64,000 nt of DNA from UBA4408 sp002389785 (GCA_035438985.1 DAORJK010000016.1:16655-80654), one strand, 5' to 3'; shown: positions 36,701 through 45,667, numbered from the stretch's first letter. Notes: a model not told the origin generated them from the sequence alone. Numbers and translations: made by a program.

Positions 36701-37781
36701 ATTTAATAGTGTGTATACAAGAAATTCTAGTTTAACTGATTTCCGCTTAAAATGGGCTCCCGGTGTACAATTTGCGACAACCTATTCTATTTCAGTAGCT
36801 GCATTTGTTGGTGGAATTTGGGGACCCTATGGAGCAGCTTGTCCGGTGACCGTTGGACCTTTCCCTAGTACACAATTGAGTGATTGTGCAACTGTGTTAC
36901 CTGCTATGTCGACTGCATTTACTTGCGTTCCGGTAAGCGGAGCATCCAATTATCAATATCGATTTACGAATACTGCTTTATCCTATTCTTATGAAGCATA
37001 CCGCAACAACTCAAGTACAGATTATCGATTAACTTGGTTGCCTGCTAGCTTTGCAGCACAATATTCAACTACTTACAATGTAGAAGTTAGGGCACTCGTA
37101 GGAGGAATTTGGGGTACCTATGGAAATGTTTGTACCATTACTACTCCTTCGGCACCGCTTACCTCGCTACAACCGGCATTTTGTTCAAACTATGCTTTAC
37201 CCACTTTCTCAAGTGCTGTTAACTGTGTAGCCATACCAGGTGCAAGCAATTATCGCTATAAAATTACAGGACCAGCTTCGTATTCTAAAGTCTTTACTCG
37301 TAACTCATCATTAACCGATTGGAGATTTTCTTGGACTTTACTATGCTGTGGGCAACAAAATATGTTGGCCAATTCAACTTACACTGTAGAAGTAGCCTAC
37401 TATGCCGGTGGAACTTGGAGTGCTTACGGGCCTGTTTGTACCATTGTAACACCGGGTACAGTTCCTCGTTATGCATTTAAAGAGAATGAAGAAGTAACCT
37501 TAGATGCACCGGTACAGGAATTTACACTGTCTGTTTTCCCAAATCCATCTACACTAGATCAAGAAGTATCAATAGAAATTAGTGGATTTGAAGATATTGG
37601 TGCGAATGTGGAGTTTGCTATTTTTGATTTGATGGGTAAAAAAGTTTATGCTAATTCAGGTCAATTTGCCGATAAAAATAACTTTGTTGTTAAGCCGGAA
37701 TATACTTTTACAAAAGGTATTTATCTAGCTGAAGCGCGCATGGGAGCAAATGTTAAACGAGTGAAGTTCGTAGTTGAATAA
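33720..37781 (+). CDS. Large secreted reprolysin-like protease with seven C-terminal repeats and T9SS domain
   Basis: 1353 residues. Signal peptide 1-19. Prodomain about 40-165 (LPMPDGTWADFDM, AAQFPTFKTYTGKGI). M12B catalytic domain with HEMGHQFGGNH near residue 344 and TIMGYAGIC Met-turn. PKD-like and Ig-like domains about 420-655. Four tandem ~72-residue bacterial repeats follow (NGSISPSG ... VLVDGI ... TNVTAxHTI, about 660-955). Then come three ~95-residue repeats (VPVSGASNYQYRF, RNSSLTDxR, GGxWxxYGxxC, about 960-1245) and a T9SS type A domain (SVFPNPSTLDQEVSI ... GIYLAEAR). The repeats probably bind a surface or polymer; this is inference. Confidence 0.93.
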   Translation: MKKIYLVLLGLFFLNNVMANKTQQIFTEVEESAVKSIPQIKASKYKTMKVDLSMAKNYLQSIPKEFTAASIQNIHLLQLPMPDGTWADFDMEESPMMEAGLAAQFPTFKTYTGKGITDPSAYLKLSITDKGLHAMILSAKGTIYIDPYNNQTTNLVMVYDKKDFDRNGKVMNCLVGDASTNSLELEGVFKNENTPTPEMMFGDCQRRDFRLAMAATGEYTTFHGGTVPLALAAIVVSVNRINGVYEKEFGVHLNLVANNSLIIYTNGATDPYTNNSGSTMLNENQSNLTTVIGSANYDVGHVFSTGGGGIAQLNSPCSATGKARGVTGSGAPVGDPFDIDYVAHEMGHQFGGNHTQNNNCNRALAVETGSGVTIMGYAGICAPDVAAHSIDNFHSSNLIEITNFLASANAGCRTLVSVPNNSPAISSSSGNNTIPKSTPFALTCTASDADGDVMTYNWEQFDNQVSTQPPLATSTGGPNFRCFSSTLSPTWYFPTISSISTNTSDSWQVLPSVARTMNFRLTVRDNHSGNGCTASATSTITVDGTAGPFVVSSPSNAGISYPALSTQTITWSVAGTNVAPVNCSNVDILLSTDGGLTYPTTLLSNTPNDGSEIVTIPNSQSTTARVMVKANGNVFFDISNNNFTITAPVIFTITAGANANGSISPSGAVSVASGANQTFTISPNPCFQIASVLVDGVNNPAAVSSGTFTFTNVTAAHTIQASFSPITYAISASASSNGSISPSGTSNVNCGSNQTYTITPTLGFNVLDVLVDGISIGAVTSHTFTNVTAPHTISATFVAQVLNFTITASAGANGSISPSGAVNVTGGANQTFLITPNSCYAILDVSVDGISQGPLSSYTFTNVTASHTISATFTQLTYTILAIAGANGSISPAGSSTVNCGANQSYSISANGGYFIQDVLVDGISQGVLSSYTFTNVTSNHTISASFAQNTVGTTTLTVASCNSTVATMNDQVFIYPVAGATNYRYKVENIALGFNSVYTRNSSLTDFRLKWAPGVQFATTYSISVAAFVGGIWGPYGAACPVTVGPFPSTQLSDCATVLPAMSTAFTCVPVSGASNYQYRFTNTALSYSYEAYRNNSSTDYRLTWLPASFAAQYSTTYNVEVRALVGGIWGTYGNVCTITTPSAPLTSLQPAFCSNYALPTFSSAVNCVAIPGASNYRYKITGPASYSKVFTRNSSLTDWRFSWTLLCCGQQNMLANSTYTVEVAYYAGGTWSAYGPVCTIVTPGTVPRYAFKENEEVTLDAPVQEFTLSVFPNPSTLDQEVSIEISGFEDIGANVEFAIFDLMGKKVYANSGQFADKNNFVVKPEYTFTKGIYLAEARMGANVKRVKFVVE

Positions 37782-37797
37782 TACTAGTTTTTGCTTA

Positions 37798-37838
37798 AAA
37801 AAAGCCCTTCATTTTTAGTAAGAATGAAGGGCTTTTTT
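37798..37838 (+). terminator. Terminator of the 1353-residue protease gene
   Basis: A perfect 16-bp stem (37798-37813 with 37823-37838) around a nine-base loop, ending in six T's, 16 bases after the stop. Confidence 0.92.
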
Positions 37839-37866
37839 ATTTCGGTAAACTTAGTGTATAGGATTT

Positions 37867-37874
37867 TATATTTG
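37867..37874 (+). promoter_or_regulatory. Putative -7 element for the LD-carboxypeptidase gene
   Basis: TATATTTG, 18 bases before the ATG at 37893. No clear -33. Confidence 0.5.
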
Positions 37875-37892
37875 CAGTAAAACTTTTTTTGT

Positions 37893-38804
37893 ATGATGCC
37901 TCCAAGATTAAAACAGGGTGATAGAGTAATGCTCATTTCGAGTGCAAGGAAAGTACTTCCGGAAGAAGTTAATTCAGCTGTTGAAGTACTTAAAAGTTGG
38001 GGATTAATTGTGGAGTTTGGCGACAATTTATTTGCTCAATTCAATCAATTTGCCGGCAATGATTTGCAACGAACGAACGATTTGCAAAAAGCAATAAATG
38101 ACGAAAGTATAAAAGCAATTTTGTTTGCAAGAGGAGGATACGGAACGGTAAGGATAGTTGATGCAATTAATTTTTATGCCCTTACAAAAAATCCTAAATG
38201 GATTATTGGTTTTAGTGATATTACTGTATTACACGCACATCTTGAGAAGAATTTTGGAATAGCCACTTTGCATAGTCCAATGGCTTTTAACTTTCAGAAA
38301 ACGCCGGAGGAAGTGCTGAAAAAAATTAAGAGCAGGTTGTTTGAGGGCACGCAGCAATACACAGTGGCGGCTCATCCGATGAATCGCAAAGGTGAATCGG
38401 AAGGGATAATAATAGGTGGAAATTTATCCATAATTTATTCATTACTTGGTTCAATAAGCGATAGTGATACAGATGGAAAAATTCTCTTTTTAGAGGATTT
38501 AGATGAATATTTATACCATATCGACCGCATGCTGCAAAGCTTGAAACGCGCCGGAAAATTAGCTAAGCTAGCCGGATTGATTGTTGGCGGCATGAGTGAT
38601 ATGAAAGATAATTTAATTCCTTTTGGAAAAAGCCCTGAAGAAATAATTTTAGATGCTGTGAAAGAATTTGATTTTCCAATTTGTTTTGGATTTCCATCCG
38701 GACATCTTCCGGTAAATTACCCCTTAATTTTAGGAGATAAAATTCAATTTAGTGTGTTAGAAGAAGTAAGCATTAAATCAGTATCCGCAAATGGCAATTC
38801 ATAA
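37893..38804 (+). CDS. LD-carboxypeptidase (peptidase family S66)
   Basis: 303 residues, cytoplasmic. FARGGYGTVRIVDAINF is the glycine-rich oxyanion region and IIGFSDITVLHAH carries the Ser nucleophile. The C-terminal domain supplies the Glu (FLEDLDEYLYHIDRML) and the His (FPSGHLPVNYPL). S66 enzymes remove the terminal D-Ala from murein tetrapeptides during peptidoglycan recycling; microcin-immunity (MccF) relatives share the fold. It overlaps the yraN gene by 14 bases. Confidence 0.92.
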   Translation: MMPPRLKQGDRVMLISSARKVLPEEVNSAVEVLKSWGLIVEFGDNLFAQFNQFAGNDLQRTNDLQKAINDESIKAILFARGGYGTVRIVDAINFYALTKNPKWIIGFSDITVLHAHLEKNFGIATLHSPMAFNFQKTPEEVLKKIKSRLFEGTQQYTVAAHPMNRKGESEGIIIGGNLSIIYSLLGSISDSDTDGKILFLEDLDEYLYHIDRMLQSLKRAGKLAKLAGLIVGGMSDMKDNLIPFGKSPEEIILDAVKEFDFPICFGFPSGHLPVNYPLILGDKIQFSVLEEVSIKSVSANGNS

Positions 38805-39153
38805 TGATACAGGCAAATTCGGTGAATTAAAAGCAGTTGAATACTTACTTTCTAAAGGATACAAAATACTTGATACCAATTGGCGGTATGAAAAAAGTGA
38901 ACTCGATATTGTTTGCGAATATCATGAGTTGATCGTTGTACTAGAAGTTAAAACACGCAGCTCAACTTACTTTGGCAATCCTGCCGATTTCGTTGGGACT
39001 GCCAAACAGCAAAAAATTATTGAAGGTGCTGAAGCCTATCTGGAAATAAAAAATTTAGATCGGGAACTACGTTTCGACATATTGGAAGTAGTACTGAGCA
39101 ATAATACACTAACTATCAATCATATTGAAGCAGCTTTTAACGATGGAATGTAA
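38791..39153 (+). CDS. YraN/UPF0102 family protein
   Basis: 120 residues. GKFGELKAVEYLLSKGYKIL followed by SELDIVCEYHELIVVLEVKTR is the conserved restriction-endonuclease-like core (E, D, ExK). The metal-binding acidic residues are present, yet the cellular role of this widespread family remains unclear. Translation is coupled to the LD-carboxypeptidase gene by a 14-base overlap. Confidence 0.93.
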   Translation: MAIHNDTGKFGELKAVEYLLSKGYKILDTNWRYEKSELDIVCEYHELIVVLEVKTRSSTYFGNPADFVGTAKQQKIIEGAEAYLEIKNLDRELRFDILEVVLSNNTLTINHIEAAFNDGM

Positions 39154-39203
39154 GTAATCGATAACCGTTCATTTTTTGTATCTTCACCGCTTAATTTATT
39201 GGT

Positions 39204-40547
39204 ATGTCAAAAGAGTTTAACCGAAATAAAAATAACGATCGGCCCACCAAAAGTCCTTACCGTGGAAACACCAATCGTTCAGCAGCAAACAATACTTCTT
39301 CTTCAAACCGACAAAAGGAATTTAGAGCAGCGGATAAACCGGTTGATGAATCGCGTCCTGTGCGTAAATCCTATAGTGAGGAAAGTAAGCCTTCGAGAAG
39401 TTACGGTGAAGCAAACAAGGGATCTGAAAAAGCATTTAAAACTTCAAAATTTGATACAAAAGCCGGCAATAAAAGCCATTTTACAAAAAGCAGTAATAAT
39501 TGGGATAACGACAGACCGGTAAAAAAATACTCAGATAAACCTTCTTCGGAAGACCAACAAAGTAAATCAGGTGCATGGAAAGGAAAGGCAAGCAGTTGGT
39601 TTAAGAAATCAAACGATTCAGACAGCGAATCAACAAATTCGGGAGATAGACCCGTTCGAAAAAATTGGGATAGTGGACGCCCGGTTCAGAAATACGACAA
39701 CAAGGGATCAAAATATTCGCCCGAAAATTTCAGAAAATCAAAAGATCGTTTTGCTGAAAATGAAAACCCTAAACCCAAGCGAGCAAGGATAAGTAGCGCA
39801 AAAAAAGCACCGGCCGAAGAAAGTGATTTGCAATTCGGAAGTGTACGCTTAAATAAATACATCGCCAATGCCGGAATATGTTCGCGTCGTGAAGCCGATG
39901 TATTGATTGAAACCGGAGCTATTACAGTAAACGGAAAAATTGTGAGTGAATTGGGTTACAAAGTAAGTGCAACCGATATTGTAGCTTATGGAGGACAAGG
40001 AATTCGTCGTGAAAAGAATGTATACCTCCTACTCAATAAGCCCAAAGATTATATTACCACGGCCGATGATCCGTTAGAACGCAAAACTGTGATGCACCTC
40101 ATTAAAGGCGCTTGCAAGGAACGCGTATATCCGGTTGGACGTTTAGATAGAAATTCGACAGGATTATTAATTTTAACCAACGATGGAGAGCTTACGAAAA
40201 AGCTCACACATCCGCGTTACGAGAAAAAGAAAATTTACCACATTGAATTGGATCGTCCATTAAAAAAGGAAGACATGCATAAAATTTTGGAAGGGGTTGA
40301 ATTGGAAGATGGAATGGTGCATGTGGATGAAATAAGTTACGTAACCGGAGCTAGCAGTAAAAAGGAAGTTGGAATAGAACTGCACTCAGGCAAAAACAGA
40401 GTAATTCGACGTATTTTTGAACACTTGAATTACGAAGTAAAAAAATTGGATCGGGTATTTTTTGCCGGATTATCCAAAAAGGATTTACCAAGAGGAAAAT
40501 GGCGCTTTTTAACCGATAGAGAAGTAGCTATGCTAAATGCACGTTAA
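39204..40547 (+). CDS. RsuA/RluB-family pseudouridine synthase with long disordered N-terminus
   Basis: 447 residues. Residues 1-205 are a charged, Lys/Ser/Asn-rich low-complexity tail with reiterated RPVRK- or RPVKKY-type motifs. The S4 RNA-binding domain starts at about 213 (VRLNKYIANAGICSRREAD). The catalytic domain carries YPVGRLDRNSTGLLILTNDGEL, with the catalytic Asp in GRLDRN. The target is probably an rRNA uridine, as for RluB/RluE/RluF. The basic tail, common in Bacteroidota homologues, may bind RNA; this is inference. Confidence 0.93.
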   Translation: MSKEFNRNKNNDRPTKSPYRGNTNRSAANNTSSSNRQKEFRAADKPVDESRPVRKSYSEESKPSRSYGEANKGSEKAFKTSKFDTKAGNKSHFTKSSNNWDNDRPVKKYSDKPSSEDQQSKSGAWKGKASSWFKKSNDSDSESTNSGDRPVRKNWDSGRPVQKYDNKGSKYSPENFRKSKDRFAENENPKPKRARISSAKKAPAEESDLQFGSVRLNKYIANAGICSRREADVLIETGAITVNGKIVSELGYKVSATDIVAYGGQGIRREKNVYLLLNKPKDYITTADDPLERKTVMHLIKGACKERVYPVGRLDRNSTGLLILTNDGELTKKLTHPRYEKKKIYHIELDRPLKKEDMHKILEGVELEDGMVHVDEISYVTGASSKKEVGIELHSGKNRVIRRIFEHLNYEVKKLDRVFFAGLSKKDLPRGKWRFLTDREVAMLNAR

Positions 40548-40590
40548 GAAACTATACTGTAATTGTAATTAAAATAACAACGAATACATT

Positions 40591-42129
40591 ATGGCTATTT
40601 TAGGCCCTCTTTTTCAGCGAATAGTAGACTTGCAAAAAACCATGCCCAAGGTTAGGAAACGCAAGAATCCGGCTACTATACAAAAGAACACGCTTAAAAA
40701 ATTGCTGTGGAAAGCGCAAAACACGAGCTTTGGCAAACAGTACAATTTTGGGGATATTTATTTTTCAAACGACCCCATAAAAATTTTCCAAAAGAACGTA
40801 CCGGTTTTTGATTACAATAAAATTTATGAGGAATGGTGGCATCGCAGTTTAAAAGGTGAAGCGGATGTTTGTTGGCCGGGTAAAACAAAATATTTTGCGT
40901 TAAGCTCAGGTACATCCGAAGCTGCCAGTAAACACATTCCAATTACCTCCGATATATTACGATCGATTAAACGAACCAGCATTCGGCAAATATTATCTTT
41001 AGCGAATTACGATATATTGGTAGATGTATTGGGCAAGGGCTTTTTAGCTGTTGGAGGCAGTACGAATTTACGTTTTAAAGGAACCTATTTTGAAGGCGAC
41101 TTATCCGGAATTACGGCACGCACAGTTCCCTTTTGGTTTCAGCAATTTAATAAGCCAGGAATGGCCATTAACATGGAGCGCGACTGGGAAGTAAAAATTG
41201 ATAAAATTGTTGAGAATGCGAAAAATTGGGACATTGGTTTTATTGCCGGTGTTCCTGCTTGGGTGCAAATAGTAATTGAAAAAGTAATTGAACGCTACAA
41301 TGCGAAAACCATACACGATGTGTGGCCTAATTTGCATGTATTTGTGCACGGTGGCGTTTCGCTTGAACCTTATAGAAAGAGTTTTGAAAAGTACTTTGCA
41401 TATCCCATCATTTATATTGATACCTATTTAGCATCGGAAGGATTTATTGCTTTTCAAACTCGTCCTAAAACACATTCGATGCAGCTCAATTTGAACAACG
41501 GAATATTTTTTGAATTTGTTCCTTTTAATGATAAAAATTTTGATGCCGATGGGGCCATGGTGGAGCATCCTGAAACCTTGACAATTGAGGAGATTGAAGA
41601 AGAAAAAGAATATGCATTATTAATGAGTACCAACGCCGGGGCATGGCGCTATTTAATTGGCGATACCATTAAGTTTACTTCTAAGCTGCGTAGCGAAATT
41701 TTAATTACCGGGCGAACCAAGCATTTTTTGAGTTTGTGTGGAGAGCATCTCTCAGTAGATAATATGAACCATGCCATTGCAAAAATTGCCGATGAATTTA
41801 ATTTGGTAATCAATGAATACACAGTAGCCGGAATTAATTACGAAGGACGATTTGCACATCACTGGTATTTGGGGGTTAATAAGACCACTGATAAAGAAAA
41901 ATTGCGATTGCGCCTCGATGAATTGTTGTGCGAAATAAACGACGATTATGCAGTGGAGCGTAAAGCTGCTTTAAAAGAAATTTTTGTGGATGTGCTTCCA
42001 ATTGATGTATTTAAAAATTGGATGCGAGCCAAAGGTAAACTTGGAGGTTCACACAAATTTCCACGTGTCATTAAAAAAGCGCAACTCGAGGAATGGCAAA
42101 ATTTTATACAACAGCAACCTACTAAGTAG
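40591..42129 (+). CDS. GH3 auxin-responsive promoter family protein
   Basis: 512 residues with the ANL-like adenylating fold of the GH3 family. Visible motifs are FALSSGTSEAASKHIPIT (phosphate-binding loop), IDTYLASEGFIAFQ and YLIGDTIKF, then the GRTKHFLSLCGEHLS hinge region. Plant GH3 enzymes conjugate amino acids to jasmonate or auxin; bacterial GH3 proteins are common in Bacteroidota but have no firm substrate. It lies 12 bases upstream of a LysE-type exporter gene, which could export an amino-acid conjugate, but this is speculation. Confidence 0.92.
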   Translation: MAILGPLFQRIVDLQKTMPKVRKRKNPATIQKNTLKKLLWKAQNTSFGKQYNFGDIYFSNDPIKIFQKNVPVFDYNKIYEEWWHRSLKGEADVCWPGKTKYFALSSGTSEAASKHIPITSDILRSIKRTSIRQILSLANYDILVDVLGKGFLAVGGSTNLRFKGTYFEGDLSGITARTVPFWFQQFNKPGMAINMERDWEVKIDKIVENAKNWDIGFIAGVPAWVQIVIEKVIERYNAKTIHDVWPNLHVFVHGGVSLEPYRKSFEKYFAYPIIYIDTYLASEGFIAFQTRPKTHSMQLNLNNGIFFEFVPFNDKNFDADGAMVEHPETLTIEEIEEEKEYALLMSTNAGAWRYLIGDTIKFTSKLRSEILITGRTKHFLSLCGEHLSVDNMNHAIAKIADEFNLVINEYTVAGINYEGRFAHHWYLGVNKTTDKEKLRLRLDELLCEINDDYAVERKAALKEIFVDVLPIDVFKNWMRAKGKLGGSHKFPRVIKKAQLEEWQNFIQQQPTK

Positions 42130-42141
42130 CCCCAATAAATT

Positions 42142-42759
42142 ATGTTTTCTGCCTTTTTTAATGGAATACTCCTTGGGCTTTTACTCAGCATTTTAATTGG
42201 TCCGGTTTTCTTTATGCTCATAAAAACCAGCATTAATGATGGTTTTAGAGATGCCATGTTTTTGGAAGCGGGCATTTTTTTGAGCGATATTTTTTGCATA
42301 GGTCTTTCTTATTTTGGGCTTGCGCAATTGTTTGTACAACCGCGTTATGAAAAAATCATCTTACTTGTTGGCGGAATAATATTGCTCATTTTTGGTATCA
42401 CCACCTATTTAAGCAAAAAGCAAATGGCCGATCCGGATGCTCCGGCTAAAAAAACTCCGGTTCACCAATTGATGTTAAAAGGCTTTTTTTTTAACCTGAC
42501 TAACCCATCGGTGATTTTATTTTGGATTGGAGCTGTGGGTTTAACTGTAACTCAATACAAAAACAATTCGTTGGAGGTAGGAATCTATTTTTTTGGAACT
42601 CTCTTAACAGTTACCATCATTGATGTGCTAAAAGCCTTGTTAGCTGTAAAAATTAAGCGATTGCTTACACCATCTCTATTTGTCAAAATAACTAAATTAT
42701 CTGGGCTTGCGATAATAGCCTTTGGTGGAGTAATTTTATTTAAAGCTTTGTTTTACTAG
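42142..42759 (+). CDS. LysE-family translocator
   Basis: 205 residues with about six membrane helices. The N-terminal FFNGILLGLLLSILIGPVFF and GFFFNLTNPSVILFWIG motifs are typical of LysE/RhtB exporters of amino acids and related metabolites. It follows the GH3 gene by 12 bases and is probably in the same transcript. Confidence 0.93.
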   Translation: MFSAFFNGILLGLLLSILIGPVFFMLIKTSINDGFRDAMFLEAGIFLSDIFCIGLSYFGLAQLFVQPRYEKIILLVGGIILLIFGITTYLSKKQMADPDAPAKKTPVHQLMLKGFFFNLTNPSVILFWIGAVGLTVTQYKNNSLEVGIYFFGTLLTVTIIDVLKALLAVKIKRLLTPSLFVKITKLSGLAIIAFGGVILFKALFY

Positions 42760-42936
42760 CGGTGATGTTGAGTATTTAATTCTATAATTTTCATCTACAA
42801 ACCAGTTTGTTTCTCATTAAATTTATTTACGATTTTTGAAACAAAATTCACCAACATAAGTATACAGATTTACTTGCTAAATTTTTAAGAAAAAAAACAA
42901 TGATTAATTAATAACTTTGAAAAAAAAATTAAACAA

Positions 42937-43494
42937 ATGAAAAATTCAAAATTCAATTTAATGCTAGCAGCCCTAACTAGTATAGTTTTAGTTAGCTCCT
43001 GCGATAAAGTAAAAGAAAAAGCGAAAGTGGACATCACTTTTGATTTGAATATGCCTTCTGTTAAACTGTATGTGGATACTTTTTCTGCGTTCGGTAATGT
43101 AACTTTGGATTCAACAGTCATTCAATCTTCACTACAAAAAAGTATGGACGATAACAACGTAACATTTGCCGATATTGAGTCGGTTAAGTTAACCGGAGCA
43201 GAAGTTGAAATGGTAAATCCCGGAACACAAAATTTCAATTTAATTAATAAAGCATATGCCTTGATGTCGGCAAGCGGATTGGCCGAAACTCAAGTTGCCT
43301 TTATTGATCCGGTTCCAAGTAACGTTACGAAAATTTCGTTGAGTTCAGATGGAGCAGATTTGGTAAATTATTTAAAACAAAACTCCTTCACTTTTAGACT
43401 GGGAGCATCAACTACCGCTCCTAACACCGAGCGTGATACCTTAAATGTGAAACTAAACTTCACGGTAACAGCATTGGTTGCAGCGCCATTGTAA
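42937..43494 (+). CDS. Putative lipoprotein of unknown function
   Basis: 185 residues. The signal peptide ends in a lipobox (VLVSSC), so the mature protein starts CDKVKEKAKVDITFDL and is anchored in a membrane. The body looks like an all-beta domain with DTFSAFGNVTLDST repeats of strands and no catalytic motif. No family was recognised. A terminator follows. Confidence 0.8.
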   Translation: MKNSKFNLMLAALTSIVLVSSCDKVKEKAKVDITFDLNMPSVKLYVDTFSAFGNVTLDSTVIQSSLQKSMDDNNVTFADIESVKLTGAEVEMVNPGTQNFNLINKAYALMSASGLAETQVAFIDPVPSNVTKISLSSDGADLVNYLKQNSFTFRLGASTTAPNTERDTLNVKLNFTVTALVAAPL

Positions 43495-43516
43495 TTTCGA
43501 TTATTCAATTTTTTTT

Positions 43517-43559
43517 ACCTCCTATTTATAAGTTTTTGTGCTTGTGATAGGAGGTTTTT
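43517..43559 (+). terminator. Terminator after the lipoprotein gene
   Basis: A 9-bp stem (43517-43525 with 43547-43555) and four T's. The 21-base loop is long, so strength is uncertain. Confidence 0.65.
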
Positions 43560-43638
43560 CTTTGCTAATAATTGCCATGATTGGATAAGTCTAATTTACA
43601 TTCTAACTTGCTCAGGCAATTTCCATTTTCCTTTTCTA

Positions 43639-43727
43639 AGCGTAGTTTGTAACCGGGTTACACTATTAGCTATCTACTCTATTAACAAAATGTGTTATAT
43701 AAAACAGTGCAGTTAAAAACTACACTT
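43639..43727. repeat. Two REP-like imperfect palindromes upstream of the DUF4397 gene
   Basis: 43639-43671 starts AGCGTAGTTTGTAACC and returns as GGTTACACTATTAGCT, with a perfect inner TGTAACC/GGTTACA arm pair. 43705-43727 reads CAGTGCAGTT-AAA-AACTACACTT. Both resemble the REP units around the RAYT gene near 58.3-59.1 kb. They occupy the otherwise featureless 347-base gap between the terminator and 43907. Confidence 0.5.
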
Positions 43728-43906
43728 AAAAGAGGAAAAAAACAATTTCTATTCTTTCTTGTTGTCCTAATTAATCAACTGATAAGTTTCGTATTTCTTC
43801 TAAAATTAACATTGGTTAACAATTTTAGCAAGGAAAGGGCTGAACCAAAGCTAAACTATTCTGTTTAATCTTTTAAATAATTATTTAAACAATAAAAACA
43901 GAACCT

Positions 43907-45616
43907 ATGAAAACACCAATCAATTACTTACTCGCCGGCTTCTTCAGCCTTGGATTTTTAGCCTCCTACGGGCAAGCCGAAATTCAAATTATTCACAATT
44001 CAGCTGACCCCGCTGCTTCTGTGGTAGATATTTATGTAGACGGAAACCTGGCATTAAATGATTTTGCCTTTAGAACAGCAACTCCATTCATTACCTTAGC
44101 ATCTGGAACTCCTATAAATATTGGCGTTGCAGCAGGGAACAGTGCCTCGGTAAACGATACATTAAAAAACTTTGAAGTAACTTTAACTGCAGGTCAACGC
44201 TATATTGCAGTAGCAAACGGGGTTTTAAACCCAAGTAATTTTGCTGTCAATCCCGACACAGTTGCGACTGCTTTTACCCTGTTCATACAGGATAATATCC
44301 GAAACATGGGAATGATTCCGGGAAATACAGATTTTGTTGCCATTCATGGTGTCAGCGATGCGCCTACTGTGGATGTAGTTGCAAGAAATGTTGGAACTTT
44401 GGTGGACAATGCAGCCTACTCTGCAATTACACCCTACATAACTGTACCTGCTGCAAGTTATACTTTAGATGTGACACTTGCTGCCGGATCTCCGATTGTT
44501 GCCTCCTACACTGCTGATTTATCAACCTTGGGTGGTGGATCTGCGGTTGTTTTTGCATCCGGATTTTTAGCTCCTGCTGCCAATCAAAATGGTCCTGCTT
44601 TTGGCTTGTTTGCTGCTTTGGCGAATGGAACAGTTATTACTTTACCACAAGTAAGTTTAGCTCGTCTTCAAGTAATTCACAATGCTGCCGATCCTGCTGC
44701 TGCAAGTGTGGATGTATATGTGAATGACTCTCTATTGTTAAATGATTTTGCTTTCAGAACTGCTACTCCTTTTATTGATGTACCAGCTGGAGTGGTTTTA
44801 AACATTGGGGTTGCTGCAGGAAACAGCACTTCTGTTAACGATACCTTAAAAAATTTCCAAGTTACTTTAGCGAATGGAGGAAGCTATCTTGCTGTTGCAA
44901 ATGGTGTATTAACGCCTGCTAACTTTGCGCTTAATCCCGATGGTGCCTCTACTGCATTTACTTTGTTCTTACAAGATCAAATGAGAGAAAGTGCCACCAC
45001 TAATGCTGTTGATTTTAGAGTTATACATGGAGCAAGTGATGCGCCAACTGTGGATGTATTAGCTGGTACAGGTAATTTAGTGAATGATGCATCTTACAGC
45101 AATATTACACCTTACATTTCTGTGCCAGCATCTTCGTATACTTTAAACATAACACCGGGAAACAACAACAGTGTTATAGTAGCAAGCTTTGATGCAAACT
45201 TGAGTACATTAGGAGGTAAATCTGCTATAATTTTAGCTTCTGGATTCTTAACTCCTGCAGCAAATCAAAATGGTGCAGCTTTTGGGTTATTAGCAGTATT
45301 AGCTGATGGAACCGCATTTTTATTGAGCAATGTTACCGGTATTGAAGAAAATTCTACGACTTCCAACCTATCACTATTTCCAAATCCTATTAATGACCAG
45401 TTTAATTTAAACTTTGAATTAAGCAAGTCGGCTGATGTAATTTGTACCATCAGAACAATTGATGGAAAAGTAATAAACTCAAGTGTTTATAATAATTTAA
45501 ACAGTGGAGTTCAAAAATTAAATTTTGATGCCAGTACATTTACAGCCGGAATTTATTTTATGGAATTAAATGATGGCACTAGCTCACGAATGATCAAACT
45601 AGTAAAATCAGAATAA
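43907..45616 (+). CDS. Secreted DUF4397 protein with internal duplication and T9SS domain
   Basis: 569 residues. Signal peptide ends ASYGQ. Two long tandem copies of about 230 residues each contain DUF4397-type units: IQIIHNSADPAA / LQVIHNAADPAA, then ALNDFAFRTATPFI and INIGVAAGNSxSVNDTL, then the second half-units DFVAIHGVSDAPTVDV / DFRVIHGASDAPTVDV. The T9SS type A domain follows (SLFPNPINDQFNLNF ... GIYFMELN). This beta-rich family is a probable surface or extracellular structural protein; its function is unknown. The near-identity of the two copies points to a recent duplication. Confidence 0.92.
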   Translation: MKTPINYLLAGFFSLGFLASYGQAEIQIIHNSADPAASVVDIYVDGNLALNDFAFRTATPFITLASGTPINIGVAAGNSASVNDTLKNFEVTLTAGQRYIAVANGVLNPSNFAVNPDTVATAFTLFIQDNIRNMGMIPGNTDFVAIHGVSDAPTVDVVARNVGTLVDNAAYSAITPYITVPAASYTLDVTLAAGSPIVASYTADLSTLGGGSAVVFASGFLAPAANQNGPAFGLFAALANGTVITLPQVSLARLQVIHNAADPAAASVDVYVNDSLLLNDFAFRTATPFIDVPAGVVLNIGVAAGNSTSVNDTLKNFQVTLANGGSYLAVANGVLTPANFALNPDGASTAFTLFLQDQMRESATTNAVDFRVIHGASDAPTVDVLAGTGNLVNDASYSNITPYISVPASSYTLNITPGNNNSVIVASFDANLSTLGGKSAIILASGFLTPAANQNGAAFGLLAVLADGTAFLLSNVTGIEENSTTSNLSLFPNPINDQFNLNFELSKSADVICTIRTIDGKVINSSVYNNLNSGVQKLNFDASTFTAGIYFMELNDGTSSRMIKLVKSE

Positions 45617-45637
45617 TCAAAATTGTAGTATAAGTAA

Positions 45638-45667
45638 AAGCCCGACTTGAATTACCATGTCGGGCTT
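45638..45667 (+). terminator. Terminator of the DUF4397 gene
   Basis: A 9-bp stem AAGCCCGAC/GTCGGGCTT around a 12-base loop, followed by a T-rich stretch. Confidence 0.75.
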
